DNA of 64,000 bases from Arthrobacter caoxuetaonis (GTDB lineage: Bacteria > Actinomycetota > Actinomycetes > Actinomycetales > Micrococcaceae). Positions 9,106 through 17,683 of this stretch are shown piece after piece. The notes under the pieces are model-generated. The model was given only the letters and a program-made list of their open reading frames with translations, was not told the origin of the DNA and ran no database searches. The position numbers were made by a program, and so were the translations under genes. The stretch is taken from the NCBI RefSeq assembly GCF_023921125.1, contig NZ_CP099467.1, positions 248,001 through 312,000 on the forward strand, in the 5' to 3' direction. Positions within the stretch are counted from its first letter, which is position 1. Every line of letters begins with the position of its first letter.

Positions 9106-10122
9106 TTACTTCTCTGCGTGCTTGTTGTTGGCGTAGGAGATGGCCGACTCCCACATCGGGAGGGCCTTCTCGGCACCGAGGCGCTCAAGCATGTCGACGA
9201 CCTTTTCCTGCCCTTCGACGTCCAGATCGGCGCCGAACGGGGCGAAGAGGGCTTCGGTGGCTTCGTTGTCGTTGCCGTGGGCCCAGTCGTTGCAGGCTGC
9301 CATGATGCCGCCCTCGTGCTTGTTCATCACCGCGCGGTAGCGGGTGACGTGGCGCTGGGACAGGGATCCTTCGCGGGAGAGCGGGACGCCGGTGCCTTCT
9401 GCCAGTGCATTCCAGACCAGGCGGCGGGCCTTGGCCTTGCTGGCGACACCCTTTTCGTCCAGTGCATCGAAGGCGCGGTCCATGTAGGAGTCGACCGGGA
9501 CGTTGCGGGTCTGCTCGACGGCTGCGAGGGTGTCGGCGAAGGAGCCGGACATATCTTCGTTGGAGGTGGCGTCCAGGGAACGTTCGACCGTGAAGGCGAT
9601 GCGGAAGTTCTTGCCCGGCTTGTGCCGCGGGTCGTGCCAGTTGTCGAGGATGTCCTTCTCGATCGCGTTCTCCTCGGCCGTGGTGGGCATACGCTGCTCG
9701 CGGTTGATGATTTCCTGGCAGCGCTCCTCGAAAAGCCGGTACGCGACACGGTTCTCGTGACGGTAGAAGGTCTCCGTAGAGCTGCCGGCCACGTTGGAGG
9801 CCATGCCGGTCATGTACTTCTTCCAGTCCTTGATCTCCACATCCCGGGAGACGTTCTCGAACATGCGCACGAGGGCTTCCTGGGCAACGTCATCGACCTC
9901 GACCACGTTGGACTTGCGGTTCAGGCCGTAGCGGTCGGCCCAGTAACGGCTGGACTTGTACGCCTGCTGGAGGATCGTTTCGCTCGGTGCGAAGTTCTCC
10001 AGCGCGAGAGAAAGGGGTGACTCGGCATGGGCAGTTGCGGCGAACTGCCCGCCCGCGGGAACGCCCTGCGGGACCCGTGCGAAGTTGGTCTTACCGGCTG
10101 CCTTTGCTGTATCAGTGCTCAT
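9106..10122 (-). CDS. GGQF-tagged sigma-70-like protein
   Basis: The start at 10122 is set by the class A-like box, whose last base is exactly five bases upstream; the frame extends further upstream but probably is not used. Residues 16-39 carry the shared tag (VPQGVPAGGQF, four residues, HAESPLSL). A sigma region 2-like segment follows (VDDVAQEALVRMFENV, then a helix running to about 150), and a helical C-terminal part contains a possible region 4-like helix-turn-helix (SQRHVTRYRAVMNKH). It would direct RNA polymerase to element promoters. The assignment rests on motif pattern only, and a divergent DNA-binding regulator is the alternative. Confidence 0.5.
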   Translation of the reverse strand: MSTDTAKAAGKTNFARVPQGVPAGGQFAATAHAESPLSLALENFAPSETILQQAYKSSRYWADRYGLNRKSNVVEVDDVAQEALVRMFENVSRDVEIKDWKKYMTGMASNVAGSSTETFYRHENRVAYRLFEERCQEIINREQRMPTTAEENAIEKDILDNWHDPRHKPGKNFRIAFTVERSLDATSNEDMSGSFADTLAAVEQTRNVPVDSYMDRAFDALDEKGVASKAKARRLVWNALAEGTGVPLSREGSLSQRHVTRYRAVMNKHEGGIMAACNDWAHGNDNEATEALFAPFGADLDVEGQEKVVDMLERLGAEKALPMWESAISYANNKHAEK

Positions 10123-10127
10123 GCCCG

Positions 10128-10159
10128 TTCTGTGTGCGGCTGCTTCTCGAAATGCGCAG
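10128..10159 (-). promoter_or_regulatory. class A-like promoter of the sigma-like gene
   Basis: The -10 part is GCACACAGAA, exactly five bases before the ATG at 10122. The -35 position holds CTGCGCATTT, which instead resembles the class C box, so two modules may overlap here. Confidence 0.5.
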
Positions 10160-10223
10160 CCAAACGGCCAAATGAGACACGGATCACGGTCTGCTTTTGC
10201 GCGGGCCCTTCTCCAGGACATGG

Positions 10224-10259
10224 AAAACCCCCGCCGCAGAAGGCTGCAGCGGGGGTTTT
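10224..10259 (-). terminator. Rho-independent terminator
   Basis: An 11-bp stem AAAACCCCCGC/GCGGGGGTTTT closes the flotillin operon 18 bases after its stop, with T residues on the - strand. Confidence 0.75.
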
Positions 10260-10276
10260 CGGGTGGAACGGTGGGG

Positions 10277-11764
10277 CTATGCCGCGGCCTGTTCCTGCGG
10301 TGCTTCGGCGACCGTGGTTCCGGCAGCGGCTGCAGTCTTGCCTGCGAGGGCTCCCCCGGCGATGTTGCCCAGGAAGGCGGTCAGGTCCACCCCTGTCATT
10401 GCCTTCAGGGACGCCATGGCTTCGGTGCCCATGCGGGTGACCTGCTTGGTGGCGTCCGAGGCGCCGTCCGTGGAGATCACCGTGTAGTTGTCGATAGCTG
10501 CAACGGCGCGGGCATTGGCCGCCATGATTGAAGGCATATTCTCGGCCAGCACGTAGGCGATTGCCTCTCCGGTGTAACCGGTCAGTGCGTCGGCCTTGGC
10601 CTTCTCAGCTTCGGCGGTTGCGGTACCGATCGCCTTGATCGACTTGCCTTCCGCTTCGCCCTTCAGCTCGGTCGCCTTGGCTTCGGCGATGGCTTCGACC
10701 TGCATGGACTCGGCGCGGCCGGATGCTTCCAGGACCGTTGCTGCCTTCTCAGCCTCGGCCATGGTCCTCTTCTCATAGGCACGGCCTTCGGCGTCGGCCT
10801 TGGCTGCGTCACGCAGACCTTCAGCATGAACACGGGCAGCGTAGGCCGCGGCGTCGGCCGGCTTCTTTTCGCTGATGTCCAGCTGCTGCTCCTTCACGAG
10901 GGCTTCCTCGGCCAGGGCAACGCGCTGCAGACGTGCGATTTCGACGTCCTGCTGGGCCTTCGCCAAATCGTTGGCAGCGTCGGCGATGGCCTGCTGGGTG
11001 TCCTTCTCGGTCTGGAAGGCTGCCTTCTTCACTGCCAGGTCCTTGTCCAGGCGGGCGGTCTGCTCTTCCTGGGCTACGCGGGCTGCTTCCATGATCTGCT
11101 TCGCTTCGGAGGCGGCAACGGCTGCGATCTGGGCGGCGCGCTCAGTTTCGGGCTTGGAGAGGTTCTCCCAGTACTTCTGGTCGTTGGTCTTGATGTCCTT
11201 GATGTTCAGGATGTCGACCTGGATACCCTGCTCGGCCAGCTCCGCCTTGGCGGTATTCAGGACCGCGTCCATGAACTTGGCCCGGTCCGAGTTGATCTCC
11301 TGGACGGTCATCGAGCCGATGATCGAGCGCAGGGAGCCTTCCAGGGAGTTCTGAATGGAGGTCTCCAGCTGCTGGTCCGTGTGGGTCAGGAACCGCTGGG
11401 CCGACTTGCGGATGTCGGCTTCGGAGTCGGCCAGCTTGAAGTTCAGCGATGCCAGGACGGAGACGTTGATGAAGTTCTTGTCCGGGCCGGTGACGGTCAG
11501 TTCCACCTGGCGCTGCTTCAGGGACAGGCGGAAGTCCTGCTGGACGACCGGCAGGACGAGGACCTTGCCGGCGAACGCGATGGTGTCGTTGGAGGAGTCG
11601 CGGACGCCGTCGGCGCCGGACTTGGTGGAACCCATCTTCACAATGACCAGGACCTCATCCGGGGCGACTGTGCGCAGGCGGGAGGCCGCATAGCCAAGGA
11701 TGGCGATGAAGACGATGGCGATGGCTACGAGTGCGAACACTGTGCCTGAATTTTCGAAGCCCAA
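10277..11764 (-). CDS. flotillin-like SPFH membrane protein
   Basis: The 495-residue product has an N-terminal transmembrane helix (about 9-27), a Band-7/SPFH domain (about 33-210), and a long heptad-rich coiled coil rich in Ala, Glu and Lys (about 215-400, with EAEKAKAD-type repeats). It ends in an Ala-rich tail. This is the flotillin architecture (FloT/YuaG), a scaffold of membrane microdomains. It follows an NfeD-like gene, the pair known from bacterial chromosomes as yuaF-yuaG. A hairpin terminator closes the operon. Flotillins are unusual on mobile elements. Confidence 0.85.
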   Translation of the reverse strand: MGFENSGTVFALVAIAIVFIAILGYAASRLRTVAPDEVLVIVKMGSTKSGADGVRDSSNDTIAFAGKVLVLPVVQQDFRLSLKQRQVELTVTGPDKNFINVSVLASLNFKLADSEADIRKSAQRFLTHTDQQLETSIQNSLEGSLRSIIGSMTVQEINSDRAKFMDAVLNTAKAELAEQGIQVDILNIKDIKTNDQKYWENLSKPETERAAQIAAVAASEAKQIMEAARVAQEEQTARLDKDLAVKKAAFQTEKDTQQAIADAANDLAKAQQDVEIARLQRVALAEEALVKEQQLDISEKKPADAAAYAARVHAEGLRDAAKADAEGRAYEKRTMAEAEKAATVLEASGRAESMQVEAIAEAKATELKGEAEGKSIKAIGTATAEAEKAKADALTGYTGEAIAYVLAENMPSIMAANARAVAAIDNYTVISTDGASDATKQVTRMGTEAMASLKAMTGVDLTAFLGNIAGGALAGKTAAAAGTTVAEAPQEQAAA

Positions 11765-11795
11765 GAGGGGGCCTTTCTGTTGTGGTGGGGTGCGG

Positions 11796-12275
11796 CTAGG
11801 CCGCGGCGGGGGCTGGTGCGACCTTCACGCGGGAACCGTGCAGTTCTGTCACGACGATGGAGACGCCGGAGCCGATGACCCCGTCGCAGAAGGCCAGGCG
11901 TTTATTGATTTCGCGGGGGTGATTCAGCTGGACTTCGCCCAGGGCCCCGGTGATGCGGGTGATGGAGACACCGGTCAGGCCGATGACCTCGTGCGGGACC
12001 TGCACTGAAGCCTTCTGGAGCTTGCTGGTCATCCTGCTCACGACGCCTACGGCAGCTGCGAAGAGCACTGCGGCAACTGCGTAGGCCAGCCAGACGGGCC
12101 CGTCGTTGCTGAGGACGAGTGCGCCGGAGGCACCGAAGATGGTGAGCCCGGACCCGACGGCCGTGCCGGAGAGGGCACCGTCCAGGACGTCGAGGAAGTC
12201 AAAGACGGGGCCAAGCAGCATGGACAGCAGCAGCAGTGCAGCGCCGATGCCGCCCACGATAAGGAAGGCAATCAT
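11796..12275 (-). CDS. NfeD-like membrane protein
   Basis: This 159-residue protein has an N-terminal helix (1-20), a second hydrophobic region (about 40-85) and a C-terminal beta-rich domain (HEVIGLTGVSITRITGALGEVQL, DGVIGSGVSIVVTELHGSRVKV) matching the OB-fold domain of NfeD proteins, which accompany SPFH/flotillin proteins. It directly precedes the flotillin gene on the same strand. The zinc-ribbon gene upstream ends only 33 bases before its start, so all three are probably one transcript. Confidence 0.75.
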   Translation of the reverse strand: MIAFLIVGGIGAALLLLSMLLGPVFDFLDVLDGALSGTAVGSGLTIFGASGALVLSNDGPVWLAYAVAAVLFAAAVGVVSRMTSKLQKASVQVPHEVIGLTGVSITRITGALGEVQLNHPREINKRLAFCDGVIGSGVSIVVTELHGSRVKVAPAPAAA

Positions 12276-12308
12276 GGTGTTCTTTCTGGGGTTTGGTATC
12301 GGTCCCGG

Positions 12309-12776
12309 TCAGGCGAACGGGTCGTCGTCGTCAAAGTCGAAGTCGTCCACTGCCGTTTCTGCCGTGGGGGCGGCCGGCTTGGATTCATGGACCGGTGACT
12401 GCGGAGGTTCTCCCTTGCCGGCGGTGGCAGCGACCACCTTGGCGGGCTTGCCTTCACAACCGGCACCGACGACGCACTTTGAGGGCACGGTGTCCGCGAC
12501 GATGATGAAGTGTCCGCATTTAGGGCAGACGGCGGCGGTGGCTGCAGGGTTGATCTTCAGCAGGCACAGCACGTCCTGGTGCCGGGAGATGACATCCAGC
12601 TGGGTGTCGGAGAGGTCAAGACTCCTGAAGGTCTTCACGACCAGCGGGTCGCCTGCCTCCATGGCGTCGAGGAGTTCCTGCCAGGTGTTCTGCTTCGTTT
12701 TCTTCAGCAGAGCGATACCGAGGCTGACAGCCTGGGACAGCCCGCTGTAGCTGTCACGGGTTTTGAGCCAGCCCAT
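12309..12776 (-). CDS. zinc-ribbon protein with SSB-like acidic tail
   Basis: The 155-residue product has an N-terminal helical part, a four-cysteine zinc-binding region (CPKCGHF near 84, later C and C in SKCVVGAGC) and a disordered linker. It ends DDFDFDDDDPFA, close to the acidic DDDxPF tip with which single-strand DNA-binding proteins recruit partners. It is the first gene of the NfeD-flotillin transcript; its class A promoter lies at 12852-12883 inside the end of the helicase gene, giving a leader of about 70 bases. The tail similarity is visible, but a role in protein recruitment is inference. Confidence 0.55.
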   Translation of the reverse strand: MGWLKTRDSYSGLSQAVSLGIALLKKTKQNTWQELLDAMEAGDPLVVKTFRSLDLSDTQLDVISRHQDVLCLLKINPAATAAVCPKCGHFIIVADTVPSKCVVGAGCEGKPAKVVAATAGKGEPPQSPVHESKPAAPTAETAVDDFDFDDDDPFA

Positions 12777-12851
12777 TCAGTTCCTTTCCCGGGCAGGTTC
12801 CCTGTGTGCCGCTGCGGCAGGTCCAGGAACGTTTTGATGCGTGTACATCCC

Positions 12852-12883
12852 CTATGTGTGCGGCAGGTGCAGCCGCTCTCACC
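12852..12883 (-). promoter_or_regulatory. class A promoter
   Basis: GGTGAGAGCG, 12 bases, GCACACATAG. Drives the 12776 zinc-ribbon, NfeD and flotillin genes from inside the 3' end of the helicase gene. Confidence 0.7.
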
Positions 12884-15638
12884 GCCTCTTCCTGACGCCG
12901 GCGTTCTGCTCGCGCACAATGTCCTCGACGATGCGCTTCATGATGTCCCCGAGGGACTTGAACTGCTTCTCCAGTTCAGGGTCGTCGCCGGAGGTTTCCT
13001 CGTAGACGCCCTCGTCCTCGTTGAGGTTCGCTGTCATCTCGGTGACGTTGTTGTCGGCCCCGGGCATCAGGACGTTCAGGTCTTTGGCCTTGTTGCGCAG
13101 GATGGCCCGCATGTGCGGATCCAGGGTGTTCACGGCCATGAGAGTGGTGATGATGCAGGTCTCCGTCTGGCCGATCCGGTGGATCCGGTCCTCGGCCTGG
13201 CTGATGTTCGCCGGCGTCCAGTCCGTTTCGACAAAGATCGCGTCGGAGGATTTCGTGAGGGTGATCCCGAACCCGGCGGCACCGATGGAGCAGAACAGCA
13301 CGCCGATCTCACCGTTCTGCAGCTTGTCGGCCATGGGCTGGCGCTTGTGCTCGGGTGTACCGCCGTCGATGAAGCCAACACCGGCAAGGTCGGGCGGGAC
13401 GGCGTTGACGAGTGCTTCCATGACGGGCTGGTGGTGGACCCAGACGACCAGGGGGCGGGTGTAGGTCTTCGTCCCGTCCTTGGCGGTCTCGGTGGTCTGC
13501 TCCATCCAGTCGGTCACGATTTCGATGGCGGCCGGCACTTTGGCGACACCGGCGGCCGCGCGCAGCGGCGTGATGAGGTCGATGCGTTCGCTGGCGAACT
13601 TCTTGATGTCTTCATCTCCGATGACGTCACCGTTCCTGGTGCACTCCTTCACCCATTCGCGGATCTTCTCGTAGAGGACCTCGTGGGCTTCGTGGAAGCC
13701 GCGGGGGTCGATGTCCACGATCCGGGTGGTGCGCAGCTTCTGGGGCAGCTGCTTCAGGACGTCAGCTTTGTTCCGGCGCACCCAGCAGTCGCGGGTCATC
13801 CGGCGCTCCAGCTCCGGGAGCATGTCCCTTTTGGGCCGGAAGGAACCAAAGCGGTCCTGCTTGGTGTAGCGGTCCAGGAACTTGGAGGCACCGCCGAAGT
13901 ACTTATCGAGCAGCCCCCCGATAGCCAGGAGGTTGGTGACTTCGGCAGGGTTGGACAGGAACGGTGTGCCGGTAATGGGAACGCGCATGTCGTCCATGGA
14001 GCAGGCAAGGTTCCGGTCTGCGGTGGCCCGGCCGGAGGAGAAGTTCCGGGCGCGGTGGACCTCATCGAACAGGGCTGTGTCCGGGCTCCAGCGGATGAGG
14101 TCCTTGAGCAGCTCAGGGCGTGAGGCCAGCAGGGAGTCGGCGACGACGATGACACCGCGGTCCGGGAACTCCGGGACCTTCTTGCCTGCACGGATCGGGA
14201 CAATGTACGGCGGGAACTCCGGTGCCTTCTTCCGGGTCTTCTTCTTCCCGGCGGTCAGGTCCAGGGACGCAACGCTGGCGGTCCGGTGATCCGGTGCGTA
14301 GAACTTCCCGAGAGCGGTCAGCGCTTCACGGCACCAGTTGGTGACAACCAGGGGCGGGACGACGATAACGACCCTCTCGGCACGGCGGATAGCGGCCGCG
14401 GCCAGGGCCTGGCGGGTGTTGTGGCACCACAGCCCTTCGGCGATGTAGTTGTGGCCATCCGGCACGGTCAGGTCGTACACCCAGCCGTCGTAGTCGCTGT
14501 ATTCCACGGAGGTGACCTTCGTCCAGCGCACGGAGTCGTCTCCCCCGCTGCCCGGCACGGCGATCATGTCACCAACGTGGATCTCGCTGGCCCACCCGTC
14601 CAGGGTCAGGAACTTGTGCGGAAGGGTGGCGGTGATTTCGGCGCCCGATGCGGTACGGATGGTCTTCACCGGGGCGCTGATGTGTTCACGGTAGAGGTGG
14701 GAGGCGCTGGTGGTGCGGGCCAGGTTGGCGTCGTCGTTCAGTGCCTGGACGGTCAGCTGGCCGGGCTGCAGCTCGATGATTTCCCCGACGCCGTCGTAGT
14801 CCGGTCGCGGTTCGGTGACTGCGGTGCGCTCGTCCCAGAGCTGACCGATGGGCGTGTAGGCGCCGTTGGCCAGGATGCGGGTTTCGGGCACGACGCATTT
14901 TCCAAGACCAGGCGAATCGCAGAGAGCGCGGTGTCCGCCGACGATGGCGTAGGCGCCGGCAACCTGGAATGGGAAGAGGTCAAGGCCGAACCATTTGGGC
15001 AGGTATCCGGTGTGGGAGGCGACGATGTCGATCAGTTCGACGGTCCTGGCGGAGAGTTCCTTCTGTTCGTCGCCGTCAACGCCGGTGGATGCTGCCAGTT
15101 CGCGGGCGGCTTCACGGACGTGGGCGGGAATGGAGCCGGTCTGCAGGGCCGCGACGGCGTCGTTGAAGGTCTCGTCGTCGAAGTGCATGCCGCGTTTGGG
15201 CCGGTCACCGTCGATGAGGTCTGTGATCTGGACGGTGAAGCGCTTGAGGTTCTTGTCCCAGACGGCGCCGGGGCCCAGGATCCCGCGGACGCGGTCGTAG
15301 CCGGCCAGCCGGGGGCGTACAAACGCCGAGTGGGGGAAGTTCCGGGACCGCATGACCATGGGCCGCCAGAGCGGCTCCAGGCTGTCGAGGCCTTCAAGGT
15401 CACCTGTCGCTTCGGAGTAGTCGACCTCGAGACCGTACCGGGCGAAGAAAATGTCGGGGTTGATTCCGGTGCCGGTGATGTACCAGGCCTTCTCGTCAGG
15501 ATCCCAGCGGCGGCCCGGGACGGCGCTCTTGATCCACTTGGCGGCGTCCCCGCCCTTGGGCATCTTTGCTCCCCAGGGGAACTCGAAACGCAGTTCCGGT
15601 TTGCGGAAGGTCCCGGTGAGGACGACGGAGAGGCTCAT
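12879..15638 (-). CDS. SNF2/DEAD-type helicase interrupted by a mini-intein
   Basis: The precursor has 919 residues. After an N-terminal accessory domain (1-240) the Walker A motif begins as DSPGLGK, is split by a 160-residue intein (248-407), and resumes with Thr-Arg-Gln. The Walker B box is DEVH near 524. Later helicase motifs (a VGFIDGG segment, then a conserved SQAEDRIHRIGQ block) place it in the SNF2 family, similar to SMARCAL1-type DNA-annealing or remodelling ATPases. It must splice to rebuild the ATP-binding loop. The ATG follows a class B promoter by seven bases and is likely leaderless or nearly so. Confidence 0.85.
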   Translation of the reverse strand: MSLSVVLTGTFRKPELRFEFPWGAKMPKGGDAAKWIKSAVPGRRWDPDEKAWYITGTGINPDIFFARYGLEVDYSEATGDLEGLDSLEPLWRPMVMRSRNFPHSAFVRPRLAGYDRVRGILGPGAVWDKNLKRFTVQITDLIDGDRPKRGMHFDDETFNDAVAALQTGSIPAHVREAARELAASTGVDGDEQKELSARTVELIDIVASHTGYLPKWFGLDLFPFQVAGAYAIVGGHRALCDSPGLGKCVVPETRILANGAYTPIGQLWDERTAVTEPRPDYDGVGEIIELQPGQLTVQALNDDANLARTTSASHLYREHISAPVKTIRTASGAEITATLPHKFLTLDGWASEIHVGDMIAVPGSGGDDSVRWTKVTSVEYSDYDGWVYDLTVPDGHNYIAEGLWCHNTRQALAAAAIRRAERVVIVVPPLVVTNWCREALTALGKFYAPDHRTASVASLDLTAGKKKTRKKAPEFPPYIVPIRAGKKVPEFPDRGVIVVADSLLASRPELLKDLIRWSPDTALFDEVHRARNFSSGRATADRNLACSMDDMRVPITGTPFLSNPAEVTNLLAIGGLLDKYFGGASKFLDRYTKQDRFGSFRPKRDMLPELERRMTRDCWVRRNKADVLKQLPQKLRTTRIVDIDPRGFHEAHEVLYEKIREWVKECTRNGDVIGDEDIKKFASERIDLITPLRAAAGVAKVPAAIEIVTDWMEQTTETAKDGTKTYTRPLVVWVHHQPVMEALVNAVPPDLAGVGFIDGGTPEHKRQPMADKLQNGEIGVLFCSIGAAGFGITLTKSSDAIFVETDWTPANISQAEDRIHRIGQTETCIITTLMAVNTLDPHMRAILRNKAKDLNVLMPGADNNVTEMTANLNEDEGVYEETSGDDPELEKQFKSLGDIMKRIVEDIVREQNAGVRKRR
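14418..14897 (-). other. mini-intein in the helicase Walker A motif
   Basis: The 160-residue insert starts with Cys (CVVPETRILANG, block A), has block B with the TxxH motif (ITATLPHKFL), block F (YDLTVPDGHNYIAEG) and ends CHN, followed by Thr as +1 residue. Removing it restores GLGKT. There is no LAGLIDADG or HNH homing-endonuclease domain, so it can splice but probably cannot move itself. Confidence 0.9.
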
Positions 15639-15644
15639 ATTGTT

Positions 15645-15669
15645 TCTATGCGTCCGAAGCGCTCACGGG
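15645..15669 (-). promoter_or_regulatory. class B promoter-like element
   Basis: CCCGTGAG, then GACGCATAGA eleven bases after the GTGA. The helicase ATG follows the CATAG by seven bases. Confidence 0.55.
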
Positions 15670-15672
15670 TGC

Positions 15673-16344
15673 TCAAAGCCACCCGAGCGGGTCGATGTGT
15701 TTGCCGTTGAGGACGACTTCGAAATGAAGGTGGCATCCGGTTGATGCTCCTGTGGTTCCTACGGTGGCAATGGACTGGCCGCGGTCGACTTTCTGGCCGG
15801 GGCGTACGTGGGAGGACGTCAGGTGGTTGTAGGTGGTGACGAGCCCGCCGCCGTGGTCTATTTCGACGCGGTTGCCGCCCCCGTAGGGGTGCCAGCCGGA
15901 GGAGATGACGGTTCCTGATGCGGTTGCGGCGACGTCGGTGCCGCAGGGTGCGCCGAAGTCCTGGCCGGAGTGGAACTCGGTGGGGTCCCCGGTGATGGGG
16001 CTGATGCGCCCGCCGAAGGGCGATGTGCGCCGGGGTACTTCCAGCGGGCTGGAGAGGGAACCGGAGGTGTCTGCTCCGTGCCGGCGGAGGAGGACACGAA
16101 GGCGCCGGTCCTCGTCGTGGGAGCTGGTGACCATTTCGCGGCTGAAGCTCACCTCTGCATCTGCAGGGGCGGTTATTTTCCGCGGCTTGTCCGGGTGTGC
16201 AATGCGTTCCAGGGACGGTGCAGGTTCGGCTTCCAGCGGCGCGGGCGGTGCGCCTGCGCCCAGGGTGCCGGCCAGAGCGAGGGCCATAACGGCTCCGATG
16301 CGCTTGCCTGCGGGGGTTCTGGTGTTCTTCCTGTTGGTGTTCAC
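15673..16344 (-). CDS. secreted M23 metallopeptidase
   Basis: The GTG at 16344 lies exactly five bases after the class A box and gives a 223-residue protein. It has a basic N-terminus and a hydrophobic signal segment (MALALAGTLGAG), a linker, and a C-terminal LasA/LytM domain. Zinc ligands are visible as HSGQD and HLHFEV, with the substrate-loop histidine in TYNHL. Such enzymes cut peptide cross-links in peptidoglycan and can assist transfer-channel assembly. It ends just before the class B element of the helicase gene. Confidence 0.8.
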   Translation of the reverse strand: MNTNRKNTRTPAGKRIGAVMALALAGTLGAGAPPAPLEAEPAPSLERIAHPDKPRKITAPADAEVSFSREMVTSSHDEDRRLRVLLRRHGADTSGSLSSPLEVPRRTSPFGGRISPITGDPTEFHSGQDFGAPCGTDVAATASGTVISSGWHPYGGGNRVEIDHGGGLVTTYNHLTSSHVRPGQKVDRGQSIATVGTTGASTGCHLHFEVVLNGKHIDPLGWL

Positions 16345-16349
16345 TCCCA

Positions 16350-16381
16350 CTATGTGTGCGGAGTGTCCCGTGTCTCTCACC
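16350..16381 (-). promoter_or_regulatory. class A promoter, consensus copy
   Basis: GGTGAGAGAC, 12 bases, GCACACATAG, then five bases to GTG 16344. This is one of the best matches in the window. Confidence 0.75.
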
Positions 16382-16397
16382 GCCGGGAAAACAGAAA

Positions 16398-16420
16398 GGC
16401 CGTCCACAGTGTGGACGGCC
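16398..16420 (-). terminator. Rho-independent terminator
   Basis: A 10-bp stem GGCCGTCCAC/GTGGACGGCC with a 3-base loop is followed on the - strand by TTTCTGTTTT. It ends the transcript of the 16720 gene. Confidence 0.8.
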
Positions 16421-16438
16421 CTGAGGTGCAGTGGCTGA

Positions 16439-16720
16439 TCAGCCTGCCAGGTCTTCGGTCTTGACGGTCAGTGTTTCCCTGTCGAAGAACACAGCCGGGG
16501 TCCCTTCACAGGCCTTGGCTCCGGAGATCGCAACGGCTAGGGCATTTCTGATCAGGCGGGCCTCTTCCCGGCTTCCGAAACCTGCGGCGAAGACGCTGGG
16601 CGGGGCAGATGCGCTGATGCAGACTTCCCAGCCGTTGCCGGATTCCCCGGGGCGGATAACGATCGCCAAGGTCGCTGACCTGACGAGGTTTCCAGCCGCT
16701 GTTTCGATCCATACATCCAC
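16439..16720 (-). CDS. hypothetical protein, 93 aa
   Basis: A small soluble protein starting at GTG 16720 behind the ribosome site AGGGAG. It has a beta-strand-rich first half (WIETAAGNLVRSATLAIVI, GWEVCISAS) and a helix followed by a strand at the end (EARLIRNALAVAISGA, PAVFFDRETLTV). This pattern could be a small alpha/beta fold, but I do not recognise it. It has its own class A promoter and a strong terminator, so it forms a complete one-gene unit. Confidence 0.55.
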   Translation of the reverse strand: MDVWIETAAGNLVRSATLAIVIRPGESGNGWEVCISASAPPSVFAAGFGSREEARLIRNALAVAISGAKACEGTPAVFFDRETLTVKTEDLAG

Positions 16721-16757
16721 GTGGTTTCTCCCTGAAATCCGCTGTCATCTTCTACTC

Positions 16758-16789
16758 CTATGTGTGCGGATAAGGGGGTAAAAGTGCGC
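16758..16789 (-). promoter_or_regulatory. class A promoter, weak -35
   Basis: GCACACATAG is perfect, but the -35 position reads GCGCACTTTT. It lies 38 bases upstream of GTG 16720. Confidence 0.55.
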
Positions 16790-16827
16790 ATTTTCAGGGG
16801 ATTCCGGCCATTGATTTCAGCGGGTTT

Positions 16828-17634
16828 TCAGGACTGTTCTTCCAGCTGGCGCATGAGCAGCATTTTCTTCCGGGCAATGAGGGCTGCGGCCGTTCCGGCT
16901 GCCGCAGGAAGCAGCGGAATGAAGGTCAGGACGTTGGTCTTTCCGGGTTCTCCGGGGTCACTGACAACGAAGTGGTCCGGGTCTTCCGGGTCCACGTACA
17001 GGTCGAGCCCGTCGCCTTTGGCCAGCTGTGTTTCCTGTGCCAGCGGAGGGACGGCATCGGTGGTCGAGGTTTCGATGTGCCCTGTCCTGGCGCCGTCTGC
17101 CTCGTAGGTGACGGTGGTGGCTTCGGTCGTGCGGAACAGGACCGGGTTGCCGGGGTCCGGTTCGGTGCTGCGGGTGACGGAAACGACCTCCCCGCGGACG
17201 AGGTTTTCCTCTGCTGCCAGGGCGGTGTACTCCGGGTTGCTTCCTGTTCCTGCCAGGGCCATGACGGCTGATCCGGCCACCGCGGCCCCGGCGACGGCGG
17301 CAGCAGCAACGCAGGTCCGCAGGTAGTGGGCGCGGGCATGGGCGGGAAGCCATCCGGGCACGAAGTGCGGGACGCCCCGCCGGTCGGTCCGGTAGACGTT
17401 TCGCCGGCCGATGCTCAGCGAGGATCCCGGGCGCATCCGGACGTTGTGGGTGACGGGGATGTCTTCGGGTTCGATGTACCGTTCCCCGAAATCCTCGGAG
17501 GCCCCTTCACCGGCAGACTCCGGACCCCCTGCCGTGTCCTGTGCGGTCTCTTCCTCAAGGTCCGACGAGGAGTAGACGGCGAACCCGCTCAAAGGACCCG
17601 GGGTTCCGGGTGTCCCGTCTTCGGTGCTGTCCAT
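16828..17634 (-). CDS. two-helix membrane protein, unknown function
   Basis: The 268-residue product has a long acidic, disordered N-terminus (1-65), one membrane helix at about 110-130 (VAAAAVAGAAVAGSAVMAL), a beta-rich domain between (VRGEVVSVTRS to DLYVDPEDPDHFVV) and a second helix at about 235-250, followed by a basic end. The DLYVDPEDP segment resembles the DUF3592-like family of small membrane proteins. That assignment is weak. It is a single gene downstream of a class C element, with the ribosome site GAAGAAGG. Confidence 0.5.
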   Translation of the reverse strand: MDSTEDGTPGTPGPLSGFAVYSSSDLEEETAQDTAGGPESAGEGASEDFGERYIEPEDIPVTHNVRMRPGSSLSIGRRNVYRTDRRGVPHFVPGWLPAHARAHYLRTCVAAAAVAGAAVAGSAVMALAGTGSNPEYTALAAEENLVRGEVVSVTRSTEPDPGNPVLFRTTEATTVTYEADGARTGHIETSTTDAVPPLAQETQLAKGDGLDLYVDPEDPDHFVVSDPGEPGKTNVLTFIPLLPAAAGTAAALIARKKMLLMRQLEEQS

Positions 17635-17683
17635 GGTGGTGCCTTCTTCCCGGGCCCCTGGGCCGCTGGTCTCTTGCGTCTAT

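Noticed and set aside
12510..14123. 537-codon + strand frame opposite the SNF2 helicase
   Set aside because: Shadow of a gene with intact helicase motifs; composition is typical of antisense frames in GC-rich genomes.
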